DNA from: Sphagnum compactum
Taxonomy: Eukaryota > Bryophyta > Sphagnopsida > Sphagnales
Direction of reading: 5' to 3'
Length of the DNA stretch: 64,000 nucleotides
Assembly: GCA_965153455.1 (NCBI GenBank)
Contig: OZ234498.1
Location: forward strand, 868,001-932,000
Shown: piece after piece, positions 34,011-46,103 of the stretch
Layout of the letters: the number at the start of each line of letters is the position of its first letter
Numbering within the stretch: position 1 is the first letter of the stretch
Program-made: the position numbers and the translations under genes
Notes under the pieces: model-generated
The model's input: only the letters and a program-made list of their open reading frames with translations
Told to the model about the DNA's origin: nothing
Database searches by the model: none

Positions 34011-35007
34011 GGTTAAGTTGATGTCTTATAATTCATTTTGATTGTGTTGTGCTATTTTGGCAGGAAAGTAAATTGAATAGTTTTTTAGATCCTTAGATTG
34101 TTCACAAACTTTGCAATTTAATGTGATCATTTTAATGTGCTGCTAGAATCCTTAACTATGTTGTACCCCTTTCAATGTTAAAGTTTTGTACTCATCACCA
34201 AACACTAAAAAACACATAATGAAGATATTTGTTTGTAAATATGCCTTAAATCACACCTTACACGAAACACCTTAAGCCCCAAGTACAATTTCACTTTGTA
34301 CATTTGCACAAGTGTGTGTAATATTTTGTGATTTTATTGAGCCCATGGCCAAACATTACCATCACATATATAACATAAAAATTTATAAGTCTACCTCAAA
34401 AAAACCCCCTTCACTAAACAATTATGTTCAAGAGTGTGATCACTGACTACATAAATGTACACATAATTGTGTGTTACACTAGTATTTAATCTTTAGAAGA
34501 ACCCTCCCCTGCAGTAACAACCCATCCCAAGATGGAGGCAGCCTGTGCTCTATGTAAAGTGACCCATATTTAATTGTTGAAGTTCTGAAAATTAAAAAAT
34601 GAAGGTTAGTTAGTAAAACCCTTTCGTTGAAAAAAAACAAATATTTCTGCCAATCGTTCATTGGGGATTCGTAAATTAATAAAATTCTACCTAAACACCA
34701 GTTTTGTTTGTCAAATTTTCAGATATTTTCTCGTATGCTATACATTAGATTGAAAAATCAAATTCCCAGACCTCTATTCTAATGGATAAAAATTATACTG
34801 GTAATTTGGTTTATAAAAGGTGCATTCACACCTAATGTTAAGCCATTGTTAAGTGAAAATTTAGGTGGCATCTTAGGTGGTACCCAATGTTAAATGGGTG
34901 ATTATTTAATATTAAGTGGATGTTAACTTAACATAAAATCTTCATGGGAAATAGGTTTAGGTTCTAAATGACTGGCTTGTTGTTAGGGGACTTTATACTA
35001 GAGTCCT
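34010..35007. other. AT-rich spacer, nothing recognised
   Basis: No coding content or RNA gene is visible. The word TTAAGTG or TTAAATGG recurs at 34840-34930 (GTTAAG, GTTAAATGG, ATTAAGTGGATGTTAA), suggesting a short degenerate repeat. Confidence 0.5.
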
Positions 35008-35010
35008 TAA

Positions 35011-35405
35011 GAGCATCTCCACCGGTGCTCAGTATGTCACTCTGGATGATTAAATTAAATGTCTAAGTTTAGCTGCTTTTTTTGGATGATAAAATTAAAT
35101 GTCTAAGTTTAGCTGCTTTTTTTCCGGCAACTCCACCAATGAAACTGGAACTGCATATACGTGGGAACTACTATTAGCAAACCACCTGGACCAATCATTA
35201 TGATCGCCAATCAGAAATACTGACCCGCAGTCAGGTTCAATTATTACTCTTTTTTGGAGGTGCAAGTGTTGCGCCTTTACCAGCCATGGCAATCTGCACG
35301 CATTTGGTGCAGAACCAATTTGCTGAGCGAAGCCGGCACATTTTGCCATTTTCGCAATAAATTTTACGGTCTCGAGTGTCATACTGAGCAACGTTGGAGA
35401 TGCTC
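35011..35405. mobile_element. MITE with 32-bp terminal inverted repeats and TAA target-site duplication
   Basis: The left end begins GAGCATCTCCACCGGTGCTC followed by AGTATG. The reverse complement of the right end reads GAGCATCTCCAACGTTGCTC followed by AGTATG, so the 32-bp ends match except at a few positions in the middle. The element is flanked by TAA at 35008-35010 and 35406-35408. A 3-bp TAA/TTA duplication is the signature of the PIF/Harbinger superfamily (Tourist-like MITEs). It is 395 bp long, non-coding, and contains an internal 40-bp tandem duplication (TTAAATGTCTAAGTTTAGCT at about 35052 and 35095). Confidence 0.88.
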
Positions 35406-35428
35406 TAACAGCAAGCGTGAATGCACCC

Positions 35429-36081
35429 TGTTCCAAGTTGGTTTTCATTATAAGGTCCGAGCCTATGGCGAACCTTGCAGAAATCCTCAGGCACTCTTGC
35501 GAGTACCAGAGGGGGGTTGGAAATAGTTTTCAACCAGCAATAGACGCGTCTCGGATGCTCCTCACTAACTGCGTCATTGCCCCAAGCGCAAAGATGGAGA
35601 ACTGCTGTGTTCCGGTGGCCTACTTATAGTACAATAAAGCCAAACTCTGACAAAGGATATGGGAGAAATCAGACAACTGCAGAAACGTCACCCTGGAGCT
35701 CGCTCAAATTCCTGGCCTGCGAGCACACCAGAAATTCTAGCATTGTAGGACTCGCAATTGCTGGTGTAGGCATGAAATTGGGTTTGTGGAGAAGACTTCG
35801 CAAATCGGGTATCAACTTCATCATTCAGCAGAGTTTTTGAAGTTCTTTGAATTCTGGATTCATTTGAAGTTAGGTGGACAGTGCTGGAGACAAGAGTAGG
35901 TGAGCTGTATGGTTGGTACTTCACTCAAGCTTGATCATGGAGCTGCACATTAGACTACAAACAAATTCCAGCACATCTTATCAGAGGAAGAGAACACATA
36001 CCTACTGTAAAGAAAGAAAGAAGAAATTTCATCAGCAACACTCTAATTCGTATGAAGTTTTTCAATTTCGCGAAATGCACA
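35429..36081 (+). repeat. Dispersed ~650-bp repeat, copy 2 (partner at 18890-19562)
   Basis: This lies 20 bp downstream of the MITE and is closely similar to 18890-19562, in the same orientation. It keeps an open segment at its start (FHYKVRAYGEPCRNPQALLR), broken afterwards. GC content is higher than in the flanks. Small deletions relative to copy 1 occur at about 35690, 35877 and 35920. The origin was not recognised. Confidence 0.8.
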
Positions 36082-36103
36082 TAAACAACAACTGGGTGAC
36101 CAG

Positions 36104-36330
36104 ATGTCGAGGCTCGCGCGAAGATTGGCATCGATGTACAAAGTTCCATCGCAAGCTTGCCAAGATCTGAAGGACTCAGCCATGATACTAGTCGCCGGCG
36201 GGAACCAACAGGCGCCAGTGCAGCCTGAAGGGATGGATGGTGGGTGGACAGGAAAACACTTTTTCATTGGGTTCCTGTTCACTGCTTTACCAGGGTGGTC
36301 ACCTCAGTTGCTAATTTTATTACCTACCTT
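36104..36330 (+). other. GC-rich open segment next to repeat copy 2, unrecognised
   Basis: An open frame starts MSRLARRLASMYKVPSQACQ and continues as LKDSAMILVAGGNQQAPVQP with codon-like composition. It turns into low-complexity DNA after about 36330. It could be part of the same captured gene fragment as the adjacent repeat. The counterpart copy at 19562 is not followed by this sequence. No family was recognised. Confidence 0.25.
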
Positions 36331-36334
36331 ATTA

Positions 36335-37330
36335 ACAACCCACTCTAGGAACCAGTGTTCTGGGTTGTTTTTACACCCAAAAAAAGCATTTTTTTTTGTG
36401 TCCCATGGTATTCCAAAGGTCAAAATAACCAACCACCAAAAAAAAAAATGGAACCCATCCCAAAATTAACAATTTAATTTTGATTTAATTTTGGACATGT
36501 CCTTGAACACAACAAAAAATAAAATCAGTCCACAGTCAAAAACTCAAATTATTTCTCATTGTCCATCAATGACAAATATCAATATTGCTAGATTAATAAA
36601 TTACCTATCATAAGATGTCCTCCTTCTAGACACAAGTGGACTATGTTCTTTTTGCAACTTCACAAATTTTAAGATTGTTTTATTTGGAGCCCTTAACAAA
36701 AAGGGAGTATCATGTTGTCATTTATGATTAGGTGTACGTTATACATTTTTAAATTTACATTCTTGTTCTTGAGTGTTTTTGAAAATTTCAATGTTATATT
36801 TATTGACATTTAACTAATCACACATGTTTGAATGGTTTGTAGATATATGCAATATATGTGTGGTTGTCAATAGTATGAGTTTACATCATTTTTGGTTGAT
36901 TTTCTCAATGTGATACAAAACACAATAGATCTAAAAAAAAATTGTGCACCAATTGCTATATATTTTTGGATAAAATGTTTAATGTTTTGCAAACACATCC
37001 CCATGCATTTTTACATCTGCCAAAACCAAAGTTTTTCAAACATGCATGTCCCATGAACTTGGATTCTTTTGGTGCACACATCCAAAAACTAAAGTTGGGC
37101 ATGGACTATGAATTATGTCATGTATGAGAATCAAGTGTCATCAATAGGCTCTATCCAAACCTATTTTACTAATCTTTTTCCAAGTAACTAGCTTCATCCA
37201 ACTCGTCCTTCTGCTCATCAAGAATTTTTGCCTTTGTAATTTAATTATTTTTGCAATAGTAGTAGATGGAAATAAACATACTTCTCACATGTTTGCTAGA
37301 TAGTTTTTATATAGATCATCACAAAACCAT
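36335..37330. other. AT-rich spacer, nothing recognised
   Basis: No coding segment, RNA gene or terminal repeat is visible. Confidence 0.5.
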
Positions 37331-39075
37331 CCAATTTAAGTATTTCAAAACGACAATGTTGCAAGCTTGTGAGGAGTTTCCCAATTGAAAAAAAAAATTT
37401 AAAAATCTATTTTAATTTGCAATCCAAGGATCTTTAGAATTTGTTGAAACAAGAATGACAATTTTGGGAACCTCACCACATGCTCCTTCCACCAACTTAA
37501 AGTTTTCATAGCCTCTCCATTCATAATAGTGGTGCAACAAGAGATAGATAATTTGAAGGCCGACAATGTTTCACTAGTTTCTTTAGTTGATATTGGAACA
37601 TTAACAATGGAATCTATAGAAAAATTTGTTGTGTTAGTTCCAAGAATTATTGTGCTTTTCGGAGCATTGGTATCATGACCTTCTTGTCATATCCAAAGAA
37701 AAAAATCTTATTTTTATCCCTACCCCCAAAATTGGTAATACATTGTAGGTTCTTCTACATGGGGTTTAGAATTAAATCTAACATATTATGTGTGTTCTAT
37801 GACTTTCAAAAGTACATGCAAATGAAAGGAAAGTTGTAAGATGAATATAGATGTCGAACAAAGGTGCAACCATTTTTTATTTGTGGAAAGCTGATTGAAA
37901 TTACAACATTCAATCATATAAAAGCCAATATCCATGCAATTGGTTATGCATACATTGTTGCATAAGAAGTGTGAACGTTTTTTTCAAAGTTTGGACAATT
38001 GCCCATGTTAGGCCATTTAACATTTGAGCTCATAATTGAAGGGATTGTTCTTAGTCACAAATGTTTATGCAACTACATGTTCTAGGGTTTTCTATAAGAA
38101 GACAACCTTGTTTACAAAATGGGTCTTCACAAGACTTTTGAATTTCTTGGCAAGTAGCCCTACCTTAATGCATGCCTTGTTTCATTCTTGTTTTATGTTT
38201 TTCTTAACTTATGTTTCCAAGTGAGAGTCTTTTACAAAACTTGTTGTGCCACCTTTAGAGAAACCTCTCCCCTATAAATGCATACTTTTGCATCATTTGT
38301 TGCATATTAGCACACCTTACTTAAATTCGCATGCCTAAACCACCACCTTACAAGAATATCTACAAGTTGCAATGGAACACATGATACTACAAGAGCCAGT
38401 GTTGTGGCAAGGGTATTCTAGTTGGATTTTCCATCTTCAACATATGATATTACCTTCTTTATAAGTTGAAATTTTACCAAAAAAGATTTCACAAGGGTTG
38501 CCCAAGTTGTACTATTAAATGCCTCAAAGAGCCCTATAATGACATGTTTTGGCACGCAAACATCATCGATAGAATTCATAACTAAAGAAAAAGTATCAAT
38601 CCTTGTCCTATTCATCCACAAATCAAAAGTCACATTAACAATTGTGTGATTAACTAATGTAGGCAGTGCATAATACTCCATGGTTCTTATAAGAAGGCTA
38701 GGGATGTGATCCTTCACTAGTTGCTTTCGGGTGGGAATTAACTTGATCTTAAGGTCTTTTCACATAATGAGTTATCTAAACTATAGTCATATCAACCACA
38801 TTTGCCTCATCATGGAAAATTTAAAATGTTCATGATGTATTAAATTAATGGAAAGGCATTCAAAATTATTGGCAAAAGCAACATATCTCACCTACCATGC
38901 AACAAAATTTTCAACCACTTGGACTTCATCTTGATTTTTACGTGGCTACCACACTTCCAATGTGGTCTCATTAATTTTTGTTGTGACTATAGTAGCAACT
39001 TTTTCATTTCCAATGTCAACCTCCTCAAAATGTGAGAACAAAATGCCTCCCATAGCCCCTAATGACTACAACATC
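37330..39075 (-). pseudogene. hAT-superfamily transposase relic
   Basis: The clearest segment, 38717-38418, reads DHIPSLLIRTMEYYALPTLV, then VNVTFDLWMNRTRIDTFSLV, PKHVIIGLFEAFNSTTWATL and LVKFQLIKKVISYVEDGKSN. This is the Asp-containing core region of plant hAT transposases (DxW...S.V..., then GLFEA). Upstream pieces at about 39060-38880 (HFEEVDIGNEKVATIVTTKI; KNQDEVQVVENFVAW) look like its N-terminal side. A piece near 37535-37430 (AMKTLSWWKEHVVRFPKLSF) resembles the C-terminal dimerisation region. Stops and frameshifts separate all parts. Boundaries are approximate. Confidence 0.72.
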
Positions 39076-39079
39076 CCAA

Positions 39080-40555
39080 AATTAGATTCCATATAAGAAG
39101 ATTTTTTTTGTTGAAAACACAAACTTCCTTAAATGTTGAAGTAAAAATGATTGCGCATAAATATTGCAATGATTTGACATGCAATCACAAAGGTTTTTGT
39201 TGAATAAATGATTGCAATTGTTCAATCTTAACATTTTCTTTAGTGCCCTAAAAAATACTATTACCTAGCTCTATCAATAATTAGCAACACCAAGTACTAA
39301 TATTGAACAATATATAAAACCACATAATATATGTTTGGAATGAAAGGAATGAACCCCTATTTCATACGTACTTTAATAAGTATCTCATATGGGTACATGG
39401 AAACTTCCATACCAATTGGGTATGGTCTTTCATACCATTGTTTCTACCATTAGTGTATACCTAGGTTGAACCCTATATACCAGTACAACACTAAAAATTA
39501 GTTTGTGTGTTTAATTGGTTTATCAATTTCTTGTATCTTTTATTATTTTGTTGGGCCAAACCTTTAGCCAAACAATTATGCATTCATTTATATAACATCT
39601 TAAGGTTAGAAATAACTTTCGCCATATGGAAAAAAAAAAAATTTTAAATCCAATGTTGGGTAGTTAAAAAAAAACAATAATAGACCCTAAGGTTATTAGG
39701 TTAATTATTGGGATTCATTATTTTAGATTTTCAAAACATCAAAGACTTGGTCCTCGTGTATAATTGCAATTCTCAAAATTTTGGAAAACTCAAATGAATG
39801 GACATAATATTGTTCATTCATTGTTATTTATTTCATGAAAATCACTAATTCCTTAATTGTAATAATAGTGATTGATAGTTATTTGTTCTAATTTTTCAAA
39901 GAACTATAACCCACAATTTTGTGATATGGAAATAACTTAAAATATAAATTAACAATTCTTTATAAATTCAAATAACCATGCACTATTGCTTCAAACACAC
40001 CTATATAATATATATTGCATTGTAAAAATGTGTTTAAAGATTTAACTATTTTGGATTTAAAGTTTTAAAGACTAGAAGTAGTAGGTATCGAGAGGCAAAT
40101 GACAAGAGATTCCATTTCTTTTTAATATTTATTCCAATTGTTATGTATCCCATTTTATTTTGATTCCTATGCATATTTGGTTTAATTATTTTAAAATTTT
40201 CTTTGTGAAGGAATACAATTTTATGTATTTAATAAATGAGGTAATTTAAAGTGCACATATGTTTAAAACTAAGTAAAGTTAATATAATCATCATGGCATG
40301 GACTTTGTGTATCTTATAACTTTATTGAAAACATTTTAAGTATTGAGAACATTTTCATTACTCCTTTACATCCAACACCATAAACCGGCTTGAATGGTGT
40401 GTGTGCAAATTCTCTTGTGTAGGGGTTGGTATACGGTGAAAAAGTACCCCACTTCAAGAACCTGACTTGGTTCCAATATTCAACATTACATCACACATGT
40501 GCCAAAAAGCTTTCACTAGGCATTGATAAAATGTTTTATTATAATAAATAGAAGA
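39080..40555. other. AT-rich spacer, nothing recognised
   Basis: No coding segment was seen. If the PIF/Harbinger relic extends left of its coding part, its left end lies in the right half of this stretch; GAACATTTTC at about 40347 is a weak candidate for that end. Confidence 0.5.
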
Positions 40556-40569
40556 TTGTACATTTTCTA

Positions 40570-42470
40570 CTTCCAATGGAATGTTGGAGAAAACAATTAC
40601 AAGATAACCTTCAAGTAACGTTTGAAGATGATGATAGTGAACATCTATTTGCAAGCACATTCATGAATCAAATACCAAATCATTCTGAAATTTAAAAGAA
40701 AAGAGAGCATGAAGGTTTATATCTAGGATAAAAACCTAATTTCAAGAGAGAGAGAAAGGTAAGGAAGACAAGATATAATCCAAAGGGATTATTTTTGTGC
40801 ACCACTAATGTTTAAAAGGTTTAGAATGAGGAAAACATTGTTTCTTTCCATTCTTGATGGTGTACATGAACATTTTTTTTTTTTTTGCAAAAATGAGATG
40901 TAGCTGACAATTTAGGCTCAAATTCCATCCACAAATGCATAGTTGTTTTGCACATTTGTACTTATTGAATCACATCTAATGTAGTTGATGACTATTATTG
41001 TATGCGAGAAAACACAATAATGGAGGCAAGTGAAGTTTGTCAAAGAAATTTTTGAAACCAATATTTGAAGCAACCTAAAAAAGAGGATATTGAGAGGCAA
41101 CTAAATATTAATGAGGATTGAGGTTTTCCAAATATGTTTACAAGTTTGGATTGAATGCACTATTGTTGGAAAATTTGTCCAATTGCTTGGTAATGGCAAT
41201 TTCAAGATAAAAATGGTAATAGGTCAATCATTCTTGAAGCTATTGTTGACCAATCACTATGGATTTGGCATGTCTTTTTTTGGCCTTCCCAATGGTAACA
41301 ATGACATCAATGTGTTGATTGGTTGCCATTTGTTATTAACATATTTCAAAGGCTAGTTGTTGACATGGAATTTGTTGTCAATGGTAAAACATATCCAAAA
41401 TATTATCTACATTGTTAATGATTCACCCTCAATGGAAAATATTTGTTCAAACAATTCATGAATGTTAAGGACATGAAGAATCACAAGAACAAAGATTAAA
41501 AACAAAGGTATAATTCTAACTTTCAAAAAAAGAACAAGACAAGATTATGTGATTCAAAAACAAATACACAAGAATTAAAAATAGGAAGATGAAATGTGCA
41601 AGACAAACGTGAATTTTAAAAAAATTATGCTAACATATGTAAACATGAACATGAAAAAAAACATGTCAAAACTATGGTGCAAAATCGTGCTTAAGACTGG
41701 TGTTGAACATAGAGAAAGAAATGAAGGGTCCTACTTCTATTTATACCTTTTTGGGGACCTAGCTCAAAGAAGCTTCCAAAAAAGCTTCTATGTGTGCATT
41801 GAGTAGATAAGCTTTTTGATAACCTTCATAACCGACAGTTAACTACGAATTAACTAAAACTTAATTCAAAGTAAACTAAGACTTAACTAGGAATTAATTA
41901 GAGTTACCTAGGAGTTAACTAGAGTTATTTAGGATTTAACTAAAAATTAACTAAGATTTAATTGGGGGTTAACTAAGAGTTATGTCCATTAAAAAATGGT
42001 GTCTAATGTTTGCATTTGTCACATTAGTTATGAATGAACATTATGCATGAATTCCATCCATTAGATGATGGTGTTTGATGTTCGCATTCGTCACAATGAT
42101 CCATAAGGAAAAAAATAATGACATTTTTCTAAAATGCAAAAAACAATTAGAAAAAATGTGGAATGATGTTTTGGGGTGGTTTAAACACATTTAGTAATCA
42201 TTCAAAATCCAAGTAGACAATGGGACATGGCCACAATCAAAAGCATTATCATAGGGTGTGTGATTTTGCACAATATGATCATAGAAGATGAATCCAATTT
42301 GCAACATAGAACCTTTGTTTGACATTGGAACTAGTGGTCCACACTTGAAGTGGGGGTTATTTTTTGAAAATTATTACCAAAAAACCATTGAGATTAAAAA
42401 TGCAACTATTCATTATAATCTTAGAAATGACCTTGTGGAACATCTTTGGGCTTGAAAGGGCAAAAATATG
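40570..42470 (+). pseudogene. PIF/Harbinger DDE transposase, decayed and interrupted
   Basis: In-frame pieces follow the family order. RDYFCAPLMFKRFRMRKTLF (about 40781-40845) comes first, then HKCIVVLHICTY and NVVDDYYCMRENTIMEASEV (40930-41030). Next are NQYLKQPKKEDIERQLNINE, GFPNMFTSLD with the first catalytic Asp kept, QDKNGNRSIILEAIVDQSLW (to about 41260), GLPNGNNDINV, and VNGKTYPKYYL (about 41375-41410). After an insertion (about 41500-42140) the C-terminus reads QNPSRQWDMATIKSIIIGCV, ILHNMIIEDESNLQHRTF and YNLRNDLVEHLW (to about 42455). Stops interrupt several points (TGA at GFP, SLD and LW; TAA at IAW). The protein is a nonfunctional copy of the cut-and-paste nuclease. Confidence 0.85.
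41500..42140. repeat. Insertion within the Harbinger transposase, with TTAACTA-type degenerate repeats
   Basis: The stretch does not fit the transposase reading. Between 41838 and 41982 a 10-15 bp motif (GTTAACTACGAATTAACTAA, GTTAACTAGAGTTATTTAGG and variants) recurs about ten times. Two TCCATTA(A/G)A(A/T)(A/G)ATGGTGT copies occur at about 41984 and 42056, each followed by a TTCGCATT- or TTTGCATTTGTCACA-type segment. No terminal repeats or coding content were identified. Confidence 0.55.
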
Positions 42471-43480
42471 TATTGAAATAAATACTCTACTTTTTCAATA
42501 TCAAACATTTCCAAAAACCTTCTTAGTTGTGATGAAATTTGTGTATTAATGTATGTTTCAAGTTCATGTCTATGCAAATGTGGTGAATTGTCAAATGGAA
42601 TCGAATCTTCATTTGAATCCTCACCAAATGAAGTTGTTGGTTTTGGAATCTTGTTGGAAGGGCTTGTCTTTGCTTGATTTGTAGTGGTGGCTTGAAGCCT
42701 CACTTGGAGCTTTCGAAGTTCTTTTCTTCTTTGAAGCATGAAATATTATTTAGCTTTAACAAATTCAATACTATGAATAGAGGCATTATGCTATGCTCTT
42801 CCATGATTATTGCCTTTTTTAGTGTTGTAACAACCATGTCAATAGTGGCTTGTGCATGAACTCGCATTATAAAATCATTAAACTTTAATTTCTTTTGCTC
42901 CTTCTTCGTAGTTCTTGAACCTTCTTGCCTTTTAAAACTTGAACTACCAATGTTGATAGGTGGTTCTAAACTATTTAGTTCACTTTCATGGTCAAAATGA
43001 AAAAGTGCATATTGTACATTAAGGGTAGATTGCTTCAAAATCTTAGTCTTCTTTGTATCCTCCCTAAAATTTGTTCACCTAGTAACATCTTTCAAAATTA
43101 ATCAACAATATATGAAGACAAAATTCACATTTTTGGGGCATTTTGATTTGAATAACTCCAATGCATTTTATAAAACATCATTAGTTGAAGTCTTTGATCA
43201 CAAAGTGCTTTCATTGTTCCATATTGCCTAATGAATTTGACATTATGTTTAATCACTCCCCATTTTGTTTCAAAAGATCTTGTAGGTTGATTTTGATTAA
43301 AATGTTCCTAAACCCAATGCCAAAATGAAATCATCCTTTACTCAATACTTGTTGTAGGTTCCTACAAATATGAAGAAAATTGTGGTATATCTATTTTCTT
43401 TTGGAACAGAATTCTTTCTTTTCTTGATTTTCATCATTAGAACATTTGCATTTGATTGTGGCATATTGTGTTCTGAAAGA
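42413..43480 (-). pseudogene. Myb/SANT- or NAM-associated-like companion protein of the Harbinger element
   Basis: Minus-strand pieces are RSFETKWGVIKHNVKFIRQY (about 43300-43240) and ALELFKSKCPKNVNFVFIY (about 43160-43105), then an open segment 43038-42700. That segment contains QEGSRTTKKEQKKLKFNDFI, MRVHAQATIDMVVTTLKKAI and MEEHSIMPLF. A further segment, 42739-42413, is offset in frame. The pattern (SANT-like region, acidic spacer, Lys-rich KEQ segment) fits the second ORF that PIF/Harbinger elements use for binding their ends. Identity is from family pattern, so moderate certainty. Confidence 0.5.
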
Positions 43481-43679
43481 GGGTTGCAAGCTTATTTAAG
43501 AACTTGGTATGGTGTGGTAGAAAGGTGAGCGAAAAAGATTTTGTGCCAAGACCAAGGTTTCTTTTATCAACCAAAGTGTGGGATGAGTGTGCACATCAAT
43601 GTCATTTTTGGTTGCCAATGGCAAGGTATTGTTGCAATGGGCCTTGGAGACCCATACTAGAGATGTTCTAAATGCACTC

Positions 43680-46090
43680 CATTACAACAATCCATTCTTC
43701 CCATTCATGTGTCAATCAAAAGAAAGATTGTAACTATTCTTTTCATTTGTTTATCCATAAGTAGAAAGGATGTAAGTAGTTGAAAGTCATACTAAGTGTC
43801 CATTAGGGCTAGGGTCTATTTCCATTGGGTTGCTATGATCATAATTACACACAATACATATGTTATGTTGTGATCATCACAACTTAATGGAAAGCCACTA
43901 AAATGGGACCTTGTCATGAATAGACATCTTCCATTGGAAAATTACAACTAGGTTGAAAATATGTAGGTAATCAATGGTAGGAAATCTAGGAACATTTCAT
44001 ATGTAAGATTTTTTTTTAAAAGAACAAATCTTCCCATGATATATATCACTTTATGGTGATTCACAATTTGATGACAACTCTTGCATTTGTTAGAGAAATC
44101 AGATGATTGTGTGCATTTGGTCAATGCTTGATTAATGTAGCTATGAAATGATTGTGAGCAAAACAACCTAATTGAAAGATGTTCTTAGTTTGTACACAAT
44201 TGTTATAAAATTTGCTTTGAGAATGTTAGTTGATTAATGAAAATGCATTACAAGCTTTCTAGGTGGATTCCATGCCTTGATTAAGGCATAATAGAAAATG
44301 TAATGCAAAGGCACTAGGTGTTAGATTGAAAATGGTTGTTGCCTCGTTCTAGGTCTTTTGTTAGGGGGTGTGCCCCCCCACCTGTGAGCCTTACCCAAAT
44401 TGTAAAGCATAAGGTGAATGTTATCACAAAAATAGACATAGGCAATAAGAGCCTCATGTCTTGTACCCTATAAGGTGCAGCTCATTGAGAAGGTGATAAT
44501 AATGCATATAAGGTGCCCTCCAAAGACACTATGAAATTTCTCCAAATGTTTTACTAATAGGGTAAAGCCCCAAGAGGGTGGGGCATTCCCAAATTAAGGT
44601 GCCTGGAAAAAAGATAAGGCCTGGAAAAAATAGAGTCTAGTCCTGCATTTTGGGAATGTCCCCCACATGTGAACTTTACCTATCCTAAAGTATAAGGTGG
44701 TGGTTATTATGAACCTAAACATGTGCAGATCATGAGACATAGGAGGCCAACTCAGGAGGCTTCTTATGCCTACTTAGAGGGACCTTATGCCTATAATAAT
44801 TAGGCATAAGATTCCTCACCCTCTTAACGAGTAGGTGTAATATACAGGTAATTCACAGATATGCACCATTCATATATAGTAGAACAACTTTTCCCCCTCT
44901 TTTCTGAAGTGGTTACTTGAGAGATACAACATACCATCCAAATTCTAGTGAAGAATTGATAAACATGGGTGATTTTCTGAGATCTATTGTATGCTTCTCC
45001 TTGGACAATTCCAAATACAATTCCTATCACATCATTGTTGTCCCTAAACATTTCCAAGAACAATTTCAGAAACAATTATCTCCTTTCCAAGCCTAATTTC
45101 TTTAATTTTTTTCCTAATAACTCCCTCCATCCTTAGAACTTCCTCATTCCTTTTACCTACCCACCAACATAGATGTTAAAAAATAAATTAACATGTGTCT
45201 TTTCATGTACATGAAATTCATATTAATTCAAATTAAATTTGACATTGACATGAAGAAGGATGAATTATTGGAGACTATCTGAAAACATAAGAAAAAAAAA
45301 TTAGGTTGATTGTCACTGGTAGTGCACAGCAGCACAGAAGTTCAAATACAATAATGGAATGCCCATTTGTGATCACTTCAGGTTTTCGCACATCTGGATC
45401 AGACTTCGGTCCTCTCTCTTTGTCCTTCCTTTCCCCCTTGCCAGGGTGCTATGTTTAATGATGTTTGCCAGGGTTTCATTACATTACTCAGTTATAGTGT
45501 AATGCACAATTTCAAAAAGAATGTAGAGCTCAGTTATTGGACTAGACAGAGGGTTATTCAAAGTTACAACAGTAACCTGCTGGGTGTTCACACTCTTGGA
45601 AAATGGTTCTAAATCACAACCATGTCATGAAGTCATGCCTTCAACTGCACTCCAAAGAGCACATGCCTTCAACTGCAATCCAAAGAGCACAAAAAGACCT
45701 GGCAGATAAAATCTTCCTCCCTACATCCCCTCTGGGCACACCCATAAGCCATTTCCAGCAGAAAATCCCTGAGAGTACAGATTGTGAGAAAATGATTGCA
45801 GGTTCTGGCAGTGAGGAAAAAGTTAAGGGCAAACTGCTTGGAAGTTCAACATCCACACCACATAGTTCAGTGTAAACATCAGGCTACTTCAAAATACTTC
45901 CTCAGTTTCTCATTTTGCCTTCACTGAAAACACAGAGAACAGAATAATCTTATGCAAAACAAGCTTGCCCCTGCTACAAACAAGCATTACTCTAATCTTG
46001 ATCTTTCACACCCACTCATTGACCATATATCTGCTAAAACTCTCACCACCAGCTGGGCCGACTTTTGCAATTAAGAGTATATGTAACTGG
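43680..46090. other. AT-rich spacer and probable 3' flank of the RS2Z gene
   Basis: Two diverged direct repeats are visible at about 44360-44520 and 44650-44800 (GTGCCCCCCCACCTGTGAGC versus GTCCCCCACATGTGAACTTT, each followed by an AAAG(C/T)ATAAGGTG segment). From about 45300 to 46100 the composition becomes less AT-rich and probably includes the RS2Z 3' UTR. No gene was recognised otherwise. Confidence 0.5.
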
Positions 46091-46103
46091 TAGCAAAATC
46101 CCC

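Larger units (their letters stand above)
40340..43679. mobile_element. PIF/Harbinger DNA transposon relic with both ORFs
   Basis: A DDE transposase (plus, 40570-42470) and a Myb/SANT, NAM-associated-type protein (minus, 43480-42413) lie tail to tail. This is the two-gene content of autonomous PIF/Harbinger elements. At the right side, GAGATGTTC ends at 43679 and is followed by TAA. It resembles the right end of the MITE at 35.4 kb (GAGATGCTC then TAA). The left end is uncertain. An insertion of about 600 bp splits the transposase. Confidence 0.72.

Noticed and set aside
18890-36081. Reading the 18.9-kb and 35.4-kb repeats as the two LTRs of one 17-kb retrotransposon
   Set aside because: No matching target-site duplication, no primer-binding site after copy 1, and the interior holds unrelated, oppositely oriented relics.
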